This document shows positions 9,762 through 18,379 of a DNA stretch of 64,000 nt, piece by piece. The position numbers and the translations under genes were made by a program. The stretch's first letter is position 1, and each line of letters opens with the position of its first letter. The stretch spans positions 62,001 to 126,000 of the forward strand of contig NZ_JAGSPJ010000004.1 of NCBI RefSeq assembly GCF_018139545.1, given 5' to 3'. This DNA is from Affinundibacterium fentianense. GTDB taxonomy: Bacteria > Pseudomonadota > Gammaproteobacteria > Burkholderiales > Burkholderiaceae_D. The notes under the pieces are model-generated. The model was not told the origin of the DNA. It made no database searches and was given only the letters and a program-made list of their open reading frames with translations.

Positions 9762-10148
9762 ATGACTCGCATACAAATTAGCTCAGGTTCTCCATTTGAG
9801 GAACAAATTGGCTACTCAAGAGCCATCGTGCAGGGCAACTGGATTTTCGTCTCTGGCACTACGGGATTTGACTACAACACAATGACGATAAGCGATGACA
9901 TTGTGGCGCAAACCGAACAGTGTTTACACAATATATCCCTAGCATTGGAACAAGCGGGATCTAGCCTTGCCGATGTGGTGAGAGTCAATTACGTGCTTCC
10001 CGACGCAAGCGAATTTCCCCAATGCTGGCCAACTCTACGCCAACACTTTGGATTAATCCGCCCCGCCGCGATGATGATCTCGGCGGGATTGGCAGACCCG
10101 CGCATGAAAATCGAAATTGAAGTGACGGCAATCAAACAGAGCAACTAG
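9762..10148 (+). CDS. RidA family protein (YjgF/YER057c/UK114)
   Basis: A 128-residue RidA-type protein. Members hydrolyse reactive enamine/imine intermediates or act on related carbonyl compounds. It has the family pattern of GYSRAIVQGNWIFVSGTTGFD near the start, a central NISLALEQAGSSLADVVRVNYVL helix-strand unit, and the conserved C-terminal arginine region LADPRMKIEIEVTAI. It follows the solute-binding gene by 17 bases. Members of this subgroup outside RidA proper often have unknown substrates, so the gene symbol is left blank. Confidence 0.88.
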   Translation: MTRIQISSGSPFEEQIGYSRAIVQGNWIFVSGTTGFDYNTMTISDDIVAQTEQCLHNISLALEQAGSSLADVVRVNYVLPDASEFPQCWPTLRQHFGLIRPAAMMISAGLADPRMKIEIEVTAIKQSN

Positions 10149-10162
10149 CAAGACATCCCTAG

Positions 10163-10192
10163 AAAAAAAGCGACACGCATGTCGCCTTTTTT
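10163..10192. terminator. Intrinsic terminator after ridA-like gene
   Basis: A GCGACA/TGTCGC stem at 10170-10185 with a 4-base loop is flanked by an A-run on the left and a T-run on the right, so it can end transcription in both directions between the convergent RidA and ClpP-like genes. Confidence 0.75.
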
Positions 10193-10256
10193 CTTGATTT
10201 GTTCAGGCAGCTGAATCTCGATACTCGCTGAATCAAGTGAAGAATCGAGTTAAGAA

Positions 10257-10838
10257 TCAAGCATTCAATTCGTTCTGATTCACAATAATTCTCGACACTA
10301 AACCATATTCCTGTGCTTCAATCGCGCTCATCCAATAATCGCGTTCGATATCGTTGGTGACACGTTCCAAAGTCTGACCGGACTCTTTCGCGATCAAGGC
10401 GGCAATGCGCTCACGAATCTTCACAATCTCACGCGCTTGTATCGCAATATCTGTCGCTTGACCGCCAGCACCGCCACTTGGCTGATGAATCAAAAACCGC
10501 GTATTGGGCAAGCAGACACGGCGTTCTTTTGGCACAGCTAAAAATACGTTAACCGCTGCACTACCGACCCAACCAGTTCCTACAACACGCACCGGCGCAT
10601 TAATAAAGCGAATCATGTCATGGATCACATCACCCGATTCAACATGACCACCTGGCGAAGAAACTAATAAGGTGATTGGCGTATCCGACTCAGCTGACAA
10701 GGCGATCAAACGTTTGCTGACTTCCGCAGCCAATTTATCGTTTATCGTCCCGAAGACCAACACGGTACGCGATTTAAACGCTTTCTCTTCCAAAAATGGA
10801 CTCGCTGCATCGACTGGCTTTTCTTTTTCTTCCGACAT
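10257..10838 (-). CDS. ClpP-like ATP-dependent protease subunit
   Basis: A serine peptidase of the ClpP family. The catalytic triad is visible: serine in GWVGSAAVNV, histidine in RFLIHQPSGG and aspartate in IERDYWMS. SSPGGHVESGD forms the oxyanion region. I place the start at 10838 (protein MSEEKEKPVD, 193 residues). A longer frame reaches 10937, but its extra part is a low-complexity KNVN repeat encoded by four 12-base units directly before this ATG. The sequence differs from the main ClpP type (VGSAA instead of AAS-M), so it is probably a second, divergent ClpP. No clpX is adjacent. Confidence 0.82.
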   Translation of the reverse strand: MSEEKEKPVDAASPFLEEKAFKSRTVLVFGTINDKLAAEVSKRLIALSAESDTPITLLVSSPGGHVESGDVIHDMIRFINAPVRVVGTGWVGSAAVNVFLAVPKERRVCLPNTRFLIHQPSGGAGGQATDIAIQAREIVKIRERIAALIAKESGQTLERVTNDIERDYWMSAIEAQEYGLVSRIIVNQNELNA

Positions 10839-10886
10839 ATTCACTTTCTTATTCACATTTTTATTCACGTTCTTGTTCACTTTTTC
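10839..10886 (-). repeat. Four 12-base tandem repeats at the ClpP-like gene start
   Basis: On the + strand the units are ATTCACTTTCTT, ATTCACATTTTT, ATTCACGTTCTT and GTTCACTTTTTC, ending immediately next to the probable start codon at 10836-10838. Read in frame they encode lysine/asparagine/valine repeats. A change of one unit keeps frame, so the repeat would alter only spacing or the length of an N-terminal extension. Confidence 0.75.
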
Positions 10887-10952
10887 TATCAATGAAACAA
10901 GCATTGTTCGATTCAAAGCTTGCATCAAAAACGACATGCTACTCGATTTTAC

Positions 10953-13900
10953 TCAATTTGCGCTGTCCTTCGCCATATTGAGCTTCAACCAGGCGCGTTC
11001 GGTCTGCCATTTTTCTGACCAACTCAATAACTCTTCAGCTGGCATGGGACGCGCAATACCATATCCTTGGGCCAAATAACACCCTAATTCGAGCAAAACT
11101 GCGCCATGCTCCATCGTCTCGACACCCTCAGCGATGACCACGCGATGAAAGGCGTGAGCCAATCGCACCACACTTTCAACAATTTCCAGATCGTCTTTGT
11201 CTTGTAGCATATCGCGCACAAAACTCTGGTCGATTTTAAGCGTATCAATCGGTAACTTCCTTAAATAAGTCAGGGAAGAATAACCCGTTCCAAAATCATC
11301 TAAGGAAAAATGCACGCCAAGACGACGACACTCTTGCAAAATCAATACAGCGTGTTCGATATCAGCAATTGCAGCGGTCTCTAACACCTCTAATTCAAAG
11401 CAATGGGCGGGATGTCCAGGATGCTGCGCTAACGCTAAACCCAAGCGCTCAGCAAAATTTTTCTGGATTAAATGATCCGCACTAATATTTACACTCAAAC
11501 TTAATTGCAAGCCTTGCTGATGCCAGCGTTCACCTTGTGCAAGTGCTTGTCGGATAACCCAATCGCCCAATTGGTGGTCTAAAGGACTACCGTGAATATG
11601 AGATAAAAATTCACCCGGTGGTAATACGCCGCGTTCAGGATGCACCCATCGCAACAACGCTTCCGCACCGACCAATCGACCATCACGCAAATCCACCTTC
11701 GGCTGGTAATACAAAACAAATTCATTGTTCACCAACGCTAAATTCAAGGTATCCAAATAGTTCCGATGAAATTGCGCCTTACGATCACTCTCGGGATCAA
11801 ACATATGGAAGCGATTTTTACCGGCATTTTTCGCGATATACATGGCCTGATCTGCATGTCGCAATAAGCTATCTGCATCCGCATGGTCGTCTGGATACAT
11901 ACTGACACCAATGCTCGCGGAGACATGCAAAACGATTTGATCAATTCTCACGGTCCTAGCAACGGCGAGCAAGACTCTATCAAGAATTTGACGACACTCG
12001 CCTTCAGACTGCATATCCGACAACAAGATAACAAACTCATCGCCACCAAGACGAGCCAAGGTGTCGTTGGCGCGAAGCACCGACCGTAGATGTTCGGTCA
12101 CACCAATCAATAGCTCATCGCCAATATGATGTCCAAACTCGTCATTGACTGCTTTAAAACCATCCAAATCCAGAAAACACACCGCCAATAGACTCGCATC
12201 TCTTTCTGCTCGGATCAAGGCCTGCGACAAACGGTCGCCGAGTAGTCGTCGATTCGGCAAGCCGGTCAGCGTGTCATAGTGTGCAATCTTGTCTAGTTCT
12301 GCTTCATGTTCCTTCAGCAAACTAATATCGGAAAAGACGCCAATGTAATGCAGCACTGCGCCGGATTCATCTCGTACAGTCGATATCGACAAGAGTTCGA
12401 TATAGTTCTCGCCAGACTTACGGCGATTCCAAATTTCGCCACACCAGAAATCATTCTTCGACAAATCCATCCACAAATGGCGATAGAAATCTTCACTATG
12501 CTTCCCGGATGACAAAAGTTTCGGACTACGACCCAGCACTTCGGCTTCCGTGTATCCGGTGATGCGGCTAAAACTAGGGTTCACCTTGCTGATCAAACCG
12601 TTCGTTCCAACCACCATGATTCCCTCATAGCTACTTGAGAACACAGTAAAGGCGTCTTTTTGCGCCAACTCCAATTGCTTCCGCGTACTGATATCCGTAT
12701 GGGTTCCCGACATCCGTAAGGGCGTTCCATCTTGCGCGCGCTCGACCACTTTGCCACGGGTTAAAATCCAGCGCCATTCACCATTTTTTGTTTTACAACG
12801 CAATTCCAATTCATGCAGCGGTGACTTTCCGGCTAAATGCTGTTGGATCGAATCCAATGCTTTGGCATATTCCTTGGGGTGAACCAAAGTACTCCAATTG
12901 TCGGGGTGCATGTCCAATTCACCAGGCTCATATCCCAGCATCGTTTCCCAGCGCGCACTCACTTCAAATTGATTCGTCTCTAAGTTCCAATCCCAATAGC
13001 CTTGGTCCGTCCCTTCCAATACGCGTTCAAGTTGTTGCTCCCGTTCACGCAATGCATTCTGTGCCACATGCATTTCGGTAAGATCACGACCGAACGCTAT
13101 GTAGCGTCCATCCGGCAAACGCGCAGTCGAAAGGTCAACTTGCACGATTTCCCCATCCAACCGCAAGATGGCCCAATCACTGCGCACATACCTTTCTGTC
13201 TGCAAGACACGTAGGTGCTCAGGCAGCATCGCTCGATCGCGTTCGTCCAACAAGTCAGCGATATGCATGGTCTGAATCTGCTGCAAAGTATGTCCGGTCA
13301 ATCGCAACGCCGAAGGATTAGCAAACAAAAACCTTTCTTGCGAATCACATATCCAAATCGCATCGCCTGCTTCTTGCAAAACCAAACGCAAATCCTCTTC
13401 AATCTGTTTGCGTTCGGTTATATCGTGAGAGATTCCAAATACCCCGCAAACATCGCCTTTAGCATCAAGAAGAGGCCCCTTGGTAACCAAGAATGTGCGG
13501 GTTTTGCCAGCTAACGTCGTTAATTCGGTCTCATAATTATCGATGCGTCTGTTATCCACAATCGATTGATCCTTGGCTGACATCCCTGTTGCCGTCAGTT
13601 CGTGGAACAATTCGCTATCTTGCGCGCCAATAACTTGTTCCAACGACTTTTCTAAATGCTGGGAAACGGCGCGATTCGCCAACACATAACGGCCTTGCAA
13701 ATCCTTGACGAAAATAGCGTCAGACGTACTTGACACAATCGCATCCAACAAATGTCGCTGCTGTTCATCTTTTGCGAGTGAACGTTTAAGCAACTCGCTT
13801 AACACACTCACTGCCAAGCCATTTAGCACAAAGAACATCCACTGCAGTAAAAACGTGCTATCTGCTTTAACACTTCCATTGAGGGGAAAGTTCGCAAGCC

Positions 13901-14366
13901 AATAGATGCCAGCTGCCGCCAAAGATGTGGACAATAATCCTGGCCAAAAGCCGCCAAGCATCGCGCTCAAAACAATGGGAAAAATAAATAGGATCAACAT
14001 AGGTTGACCATGCATCCGCAAGATGACGGTCTGATGCAAGACGAGCATGGCTATCGTTAGTGCCAAGGTGAGGCCATAGACCAACCAAAGCGAATGGGGG
14101 CGCAGAAGGCTGCTTTGGGCAGAAATTTGAAAGTACTCTGACTTATGCCGGGTTTCTGAATTTGGCACTGCATGCATGGAAAAATAGAACAAGGTAGCCG
14201 TCGCCACTACAAAAAACACTCCCTTGACTGTGGATAGCCAAACCACCGAACTGACATCTGCAAACATCGCAAGCAATTGGTCAGATAAAAAAATCCAAGC
14301 CAAAGCAAACACGATATACATCGTAGTTGCAAGCAATACAAAACGCTGACGAGTTAGTCCAAACAC
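10953..14366 (-). CDS. Membrane PAS-GGDEF-EAL cyclic-di-GMP protein
   Basis: A 1137-residue bifunctional-type c-di-GMP signalling protein. The N-terminus has several hydrophobic helices, including a DUF4118-like block (TLALTIAMLVLHQTVI, LFIFPIVLSAMLGGFWPG). Four PAS-type sensor domains follow, from about residues 205 to 690 (recognisable by DAIFVKDLQGRYVLANRA, DAIWICDSQERFLFANPS, GYWDWNLETNQF and GIMVVGTNGLISKVNPS). The GGDEF domain has the intact LARLGGDEFVILL signature, and the EAL domain has GAEALLRW plus DDFGTGYSSLTYL. Both catalytic motifs are complete, so synthesis and hydrolysis are both possible. It stands alone; the signals sensed are unknown. Confidence 0.93.
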   Translation of the reverse strand: MFGLTRQRFVLLATTMYIVFALAWIFLSDQLLAMFADVSSVVWLSTVKGVFFVVATATLFYFSMHAVPNSETRHKSEYFQISAQSSLLRPHSLWLVYGLTLALTIAMLVLHQTVILRMHGQPMLILFIFPIVLSAMLGGFWPGLLSTSLAAAGIYWLANFPLNGSVKADSTFLLQWMFFVLNGLAVSVLSELLKRSLAKDEQQRHLLDAIVSSTSDAIFVKDLQGRYVLANRAVSQHLEKSLEQVIGAQDSELFHELTATGMSAKDQSIVDNRRIDNYETELTTLAGKTRTFLVTKGPLLDAKGDVCGVFGISHDITERKQIEEDLRLVLQEAGDAIWICDSQERFLFANPSALRLTGHTLQQIQTMHIADLLDERDRAMLPEHLRVLQTERYVRSDWAILRLDGEIVQVDLSTARLPDGRYIAFGRDLTEMHVAQNALREREQQLERVLEGTDQGYWDWNLETNQFEVSARWETMLGYEPGELDMHPDNWSTLVHPKEYAKALDSIQQHLAGKSPLHELELRCKTKNGEWRWILTRGKVVERAQDGTPLRMSGTHTDISTRKQLELAQKDAFTVFSSSYEGIMVVGTNGLISKVNPSFSRITGYTEAEVLGRSPKLLSSGKHSEDFYRHLWMDLSKNDFWCGEIWNRRKSGENYIELLSISTVRDESGAVLHYIGVFSDISLLKEHEAELDKIAHYDTLTGLPNRRLLGDRLSQALIRAERDASLLAVCFLDLDGFKAVNDEFGHHIGDELLIGVTEHLRSVLRANDTLARLGGDEFVILLSDMQSEGECRQILDRVLLAVARTVRIDQIVLHVSASIGVSMYPDDHADADSLLRHADQAMYIAKNAGKNRFHMFDPESDRKAQFHRNYLDTLNLALVNNEFVLYYQPKVDLRDGRLVGAEALLRWVHPERGVLPPGEFLSHIHGSPLDHQLGDWVIRQALAQGERWHQQGLQLSLSVNISADHLIQKNFAERLGLALAQHPGHPAHCFELEVLETAAIADIEHAVLILQECRRLGVHFSLDDFGTGYSSLTYLRKLPIDTLKIDQSFVRDMLQDKDDLEIVESVVRLAHAFHRVVIAEGVETMEHGAVLLELGCYLAQGYGIARPMPAEELLSWSEKWQTERAWLKLNMAKDSAN

Positions 14367-14678
14367 AAGAAACTATCCTTTATCAAGCAATCGAGGAAGA
14401 CACCGACATCGTTCAATTCTTACCTTTTTCTTAGCCGATCAGATTGCCTGAATTATCCAACGAGGTCTATGTCTAAATCGACACAAATGAGTTAAAACAA
14501 ACAAGATTGGCAAGCAAGCGCATGAAGTCTTAATTTAGATCAGAAATTGCCAGTCCAGTTCCCCAAAAGTTGCCTGCCGTATTTGCATCTGCCTTGGCAC
14601 CTGACGAAGCTCGAACGCAGCGCACTGATTTAAAGCATAATACCTCTAACTTACTGCAAAAATTCAGTTTCAAACTTC
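14367..14678. other. Divergent intergenic region
   Basis: About 310 bases between the divergently transcribed PAS-GGDEF-EAL gene and the GNAT gene. It presumably carries both promoters. No RNA gene, hairpin terminator or convincing operator was seen. Confidence 0.5.
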
Positions 14679-15179
14679 ATGAATACTATGTCTATCCGGC
14701 GCGCTATTTCGAGTGACGCCACGCAATTAAGCCAGCTAGCCAAGCTGGTCGCACCTTTTTTCACTATTGCTAAAGACGGTCGAGGCGCAGAACAGTTTTT
14801 TGACAGCATTACCGTCAGTGCGATGGAAGAACGACTCTTGTCGTCTCAATTTGAGTATTGGTTGATCTGTGATGAGCATGACGCAATGGTCGGCACGATA
14901 GCGTTGCGCGACAACAGTCATGTCTACCATTTCTTTATTCTCCCGGAATTTCATGGTCGTGGATACGCGCGCCGTTTGTGGGAACATGCGAAGGCGCATG
15001 CCATCGATACAGGCAATCTCGGTATTTTTACCGTGAACTCTTCTCTATTTGCTGAAAAGATGTATGCAAAATTCGGCTTCTTAGCAAGCGCCGAACAACA
15101 AGAAACGCACGGCCTTAGGTTTATTCCCATGCAGCTGAACTTGCCTGCCCAAGCCACTGCCCACGAGGTAGGACAATGA
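14679..15179 (+). CDS. GNAT family N-acetyltransferase
   Basis: A 166-residue GNAT acetyltransferase that transfers an acetyl group from acetyl-CoA to an unidentified amine. The opening MSIRRAISSDATQLSQLAKLV is a typical first strand and helix. The acetyl-CoA loop is in YHFFILPEFHGRGYARRLWEHAKAHA (RGYARRL matching the Q/RxxGxG/A pattern), and the end shows AEKMYAKFGFLAS, the usual conserved helix. Its stop overlaps the start of the next gene by four bases (ATGA at 15176-15179), so the two are translationally coupled. Confidence 0.88.
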   Translation: MNTMSIRRAISSDATQLSQLAKLVAPFFTIAKDGRGAEQFFDSITVSAMEERLLSSQFEYWLICDEHDAMVGTIALRDNSHVYHFFILPEFHGRGYARRLWEHAKAHAIDTGNLGIFTVNSSLFAEKMYAKFGFLASAEQQETHGLRFIPMQLNLPAQATAHEVGQ

Positions 15180-15643
15180 TAGGCAAACACACAATGCGTA
15201 TCGCTCTAATCTATGCCGCCTATTTCGCGACAATCTCAATGCTGACTTTAGGTGATCTTTCCGCACAGGTATTAACGCAAACAAATAAAGACCTTGGCAA
15301 TGGCTATCGTTTTCAAGAGTCGAAGCAAATCAATGTCAGCGGCCGTTGGCATAGTGATCGAAGTTTCAAATTTTTGTATTTTGAAAAACGCCATCTTTGC
15401 CAATGTACGGAATTTAGTATCTCGCCGAGTGGTCAATATGCGGTCTACCAAATGACAGGTAGCAAAGAGATTGCGAGTTTTCGTCGCGATAAGAATACCG
15501 TCACCGTCCACAGCAAACTCCCGCTCGGAAAGTTAAAACAAGTGACATGGGGCAAAATCGAAAAAAATGTGGAACTTGAAATTCAAACTAATTCAGCCGG
15601 CGATGAAACCACGCTCGTCAAACGCCGTTTGAAATTACCGTAA
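15176..15643 (+). CDS. Exported protein of unknown function
   Basis: A 155-residue protein with a hydrophobic signal segment (RIALIYAAYFATISMLTLGDLSA) and a mature part rich in beta-strand-like stretches, including YFEKRHLCQCTEFSISPSG with a CxC pair. I do not recognise the family. It overlaps the GNAT gene by four bases, so it is expressed with it. An internal ATG seven codons in (MRIALIYAAY) would give a tighter signal peptide. Confidence 0.6.
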   Translation: MIGKHTMRIALIYAAYFATISMLTLGDLSAQVLTQTNKDLGNGYRFQESKQINVSGRWHSDRSFKFLYFEKRHLCQCTEFSISPSGQYAVYQMTGSKEIASFRRDKNTVTVHSKLPLGKLKQVTWGKIEKNVELEIQTNSAGDETTLVKRRLKLP

Positions 15644-15685
15644 ACACCGTATCATGATAAAAATTCAGCGCACAAAGGTAGATCA

Positions 15686-16384
15686 ATGAAAACCATCGGC
15701 ATGATCGGCGGTATGAGTTGGGAATCCACCATTCCTTACTATCGTCAAATCAACCAAACCATCAAGCAGGAGTTAGGCGGTTTACACTCTGCCAAAGTGA
15801 TACTCTACAGTGTCGATTTCCATGCAATCGAAAGCTTACAAAGGCAAGGTGATTGGGCGCAAGCTGGCAAAATGCTCGCAGAGATTGCCCAAGGATTAGA
15901 AAAAGCTGGCGCAGAACTCTTAGTGTTATGCACGAACACCATGCATATCGTTGCCGAACAAATCCAAGCAGCGGTCGCAATCCCGTTCATCCACATCGCA
16001 GATCCGACAGCACACGCGATCAAAGCGCAGAGCTTGCAAAAAATAGGCTTGCTTGGCACCCGATTTACAATGGAGCAAGCGTTCTACAAAGATCGTCTAC
16101 AACAACATGGGTTGCAAGTCATCACTCCGAACGAACAAGACCGTGTTCTGATTCATCGCATTATTTACGAGGAACTGTGCCTAGGCGTGATCAATGACCA
16201 CTCTCGCATCGAATTCCAACGAATCATTGCCGTGTTGATCGAACAGGGCGCACAAGCAATCATCTTGGGCTGCACCGAGATTTCACTGCTGATTCAGGCA
16301 CAACATGCCAGCGTTCCACTATTTGATACCACCAGCCTACATGCAAAAAGTGCGGCATTCGCCGCGTTAGGAAAAACCGAATAG
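15686..16384 (+). CDS. Aspartate/glutamate racemase family protein (YgeA-like)
   Basis: A 232-residue PLP-independent racemase of the Asp/Glu family, using two cysteines as acid and base. The first is in LVLCTNTMHIVAEQ (about residue 82) and the second in AIILGCTEISLL near 193. The N-terminal IGMIGGMSWESTIPYYRQIN is the usual substrate-binding start. Its closest described relatives are YgeA-type broad-specificity amino acid racemases. It follows the exported protein by 42 bases and precedes the dioxygenase-like gene by 31 bases, so all may be one transcript. Confidence 0.9.
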   Translation: MKTIGMIGGMSWESTIPYYRQINQTIKQELGGLHSAKVILYSVDFHAIESLQRQGDWAQAGKMLAEIAQGLEKAGAELLVLCTNTMHIVAEQIQAAVAIPFIHIADPTAHAIKAQSLQKIGLLGTRFTMEQAFYKDRLQQHGLQVITPNEQDRVLIHRIIYEELCLGVINDHSRIEFQRIIAVLIEQGAQAIILGCTEISLLIQAQHASVPLFDTTSLHAKSAAFAALGKTE

Positions 16385-16415
16385 ACAATTTTTAAGATAG
16401 AAAGATGGAAATTCA

Positions 16416-17198
16416 ATGAGCTCAACAATCCAACCAGCCATTTTTGTGGGACATGGAAGTCCCATGAATGCACTCGAAGAGAATGCTTTTACCAGAGAAT
16501 GGCATGCAATAGGCGCGCGTTTTCCTAAGCCGAAAGCGATCCTGGCAATCTCAGCGCATTGGATGACGACCTCTGTCGCAGTGACAGCCATGGAGTACCC
16601 TGAGACCATTCATGATTTCGGTGGTTTTCCGCCGGCACTTTTCGCCGCCCGCTACCCAGCGCCCGGCAGTCCCGCGCTGGCACAAAGAGTCGCCGACTGC
16701 CTCGCTCCCATCGCGGTCATGCAGGATCAATCTTGGGGTTTAGATCACGGCACTTGGTCGGTACTGATGAAAATGTTCCCGCAAGCTGATATTCCGGTTG
16801 TCCAACTCAGTCTCAATTTGCACGAACCAGCCGAGTTTCACTTTCAATTGGGGCAGCGATTAGCCAGTTTACGAGATGAAGGGATCATGTTGCTTGCGAG
16901 TGGAAACATCGTCCACAACCTGCGCCGACTTGATCCACGCATCACTGCGTATGACTGGGCACAACGATTTGATCGTGCGATTCAAGGCGCGATTCGTGAC
17001 GAGAAATTTTCCACGGTCATTGACTATCCGAGTTTCGGCAACGACGCACTACTGTCTGTTCCCACCGTAGAACATTATTTACCTTTGCTCTACGTATTAG
17101 GGGCCAAACGGGCAGGCGAAACAATTGACATTTGCAATGATGAATTAGTAATGGGCTCAATTAGTATGACGACTGTTGTGGTGCATGCACCAAGCTGA
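16416..17198 (+). CDS. ygiD: Extradiol ring-cleavage dioxygenase, 4,5-DOPA dioxygenase type
   Basis: A class III (LigB-type) extradiol dioxygenase of the YgiD/DODA group, which opens catechol rings such as DOPA. Metal-binding and active-site histidines are visible in FVGHGSPMNALEENAF, AISAHWMTTSVAVT and GNIVHNLRRLD, and WGLDHGTWSVLMKMFPQADIPVVQLS is the family core. At 260 residues it has the standard length. It is the last gene of a probable GNAT-to-dioxygenase run and is followed by a hairpin terminator. The physiological substrate is not evident. Confidence 0.88.
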   Translation: MSSTIQPAIFVGHGSPMNALEENAFTREWHAIGARFPKPKAILAISAHWMTTSVAVTAMEYPETIHDFGGFPPALFAARYPAPGSPALAQRVADCLAPIAVMQDQSWGLDHGTWSVLMKMFPQADIPVVQLSLNLHEPAEFHFQLGQRLASLRDEGIMLLASGNIVHNLRRLDPRITAYDWAQRFDRAIQGAIRDEKFSTVIDYPSFGNDALLSVPTVEHYLPLLYVLGAKRAGETIDICNDELVMGSISMTTVVVHAPS

Positions 17199-17216
17199 TC
17201 ACTGTCGTCAATATTC

Positions 17217-17242
17217 ATCGACTCCGCTAGTGCGGAGTCGAT
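17217..17242. terminator. Hairpin between convergent genes
   Basis: A perfect 11-bp stem (ATCGACTCCGC and GCGGAGTCGAT) with a TAGT loop lies between the converging dioxygenase and lipoprotein genes. The following T-run is weak, but the position fits a shared terminator. Confidence 0.65.
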
Positions 17243-17254
17243 TTACGTCGTATG

Positions 17255-18223
17255 TTAAAGAGCTTCACGCCACGTGGGGTCCAACCAGTCATACATGAGC
17301 AAAGAATACGAAGCGGCAAAAAGCAATTGCTTGGTACGCGTTTCTATTTTCTGATCCAACCATATTTTTGGTGCGCGCCCATCGAACGAGAGCGCGGCAA
17401 CTAGCGCATCACCCTGAAAGAAAAGTAAACCAGCTGCTGCACTGAACGGAAAAGGCGCATCGCGCCATTCGCCGTTCAGTAAAAACTCGCTAGCGCGTTC
17501 CTGTTGAATCCTAAAGTCGACTTGGGCGCCTACAACATGTGCGCTACGCAACTGTATCTGGAGTGCTTGTTCACCTTCGCGATCAACCGAAAGATGCCAG
17601 GTCGTGTGATCAAGATCGAGTTCACAACGCAAGTGACTATCAAGGCGCTGACGTTTTGTTGTGTGAGAATTTCTTTCTTTACCTTTGCCATCAGGCGCGC
17701 TTCTTTCAAGATGATCGATTGCTTCGTATTGCCCCGCTTGACATTGGATTTCGACAATATCACTAATCGACTTTGTATCCTTTGTATCCTTTTTATCCTT
17801 CATATCGAGCGCTGGCATGACTTGAAATCGAAACTCCCGCTCTATCGTTTCTTGGTATCGCTGCCGTTTTGTCGCTTGTATTCCGAGTAAATCATCCCAC
17901 AAAAGACGCGTGATTCGATCAGTGTTTTGCAGTTGTAGGCTATTGCTACCACTTTGCGAGATCTGTTGTGCATGACGTTCGGATCTAGCAGGTGAAATTG
18001 CTACGTTCCGCACGGCAAAACGCGAACTGGCTTGCTCAAAATGGCGATCCTGAAATTGCGCGTGAGGCCTTTGCAAAGTTTCTAGTTGCGTACGGATTTC
18101 AAATCCCTCTGGCAAACGCATGCGTTGATCCTGCACAGATTGGCATGCACTGATCCCCACACAAGAGGTTATAAGCAAGGCTCGTATCAGAAGCCCTTGA
18201 AATTGAGTTAGAAATGAGAACAT
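17255..18223 (-). CDS. Putative lipoprotein of unknown function
   Basis: A 322-residue protein with an N-terminal hydrophobic segment and a lipobox (ISAC, cysteine near residue 27), so it is probably attached to a membrane. The rest is hydrophilic and arginine/glutamine-rich, with a short KDKKDTKDTK stretch near residue 140. The C-terminal part (ASYSLLMYDWLDPTWREAL) looks folded but unfamiliar. It lies 156 bases downstream of a TonB-like membrane protein on the same strand, so a joint role at the envelope is possible but not shown. Confidence 0.6.
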   Translation of the reverse strand: MFSFLTQFQGLLIRALLITSCVGISACQSVQDQRMRLPEGFEIRTQLETLQRPHAQFQDRHFEQASSRFAVRNVAISPARSERHAQQISQSGSNSLQLQNTDRITRLLWDDLLGIQATKRQRYQETIEREFRFQVMPALDMKDKKDTKDTKSISDIVEIQCQAGQYEAIDHLERSAPDGKGKERNSHTTKRQRLDSHLRCELDLDHTTWHLSVDREGEQALQIQLRSAHVVGAQVDFRIQQERASEFLLNGEWRDAPFPFSAAAGLLFFQGDALVAALSFDGRAPKIWLDQKIETRTKQLLFAASYSLLMYDWLDPTWREAL

Positions 18224-18379
18224 CCTCGCTCCGCTATATGGACATTTGTTCAGGAGACCGAAGGATAAAGATCAAGGGAAGAAATCAAAGGGAAAAGAGT
18301 AAAGTACTGCGGTATAGCCCCAAAGCGATTGTTTGCAGGTTTATTGCAGCTCAGCGAAGCATGCTTCTTCGACCCAAGA

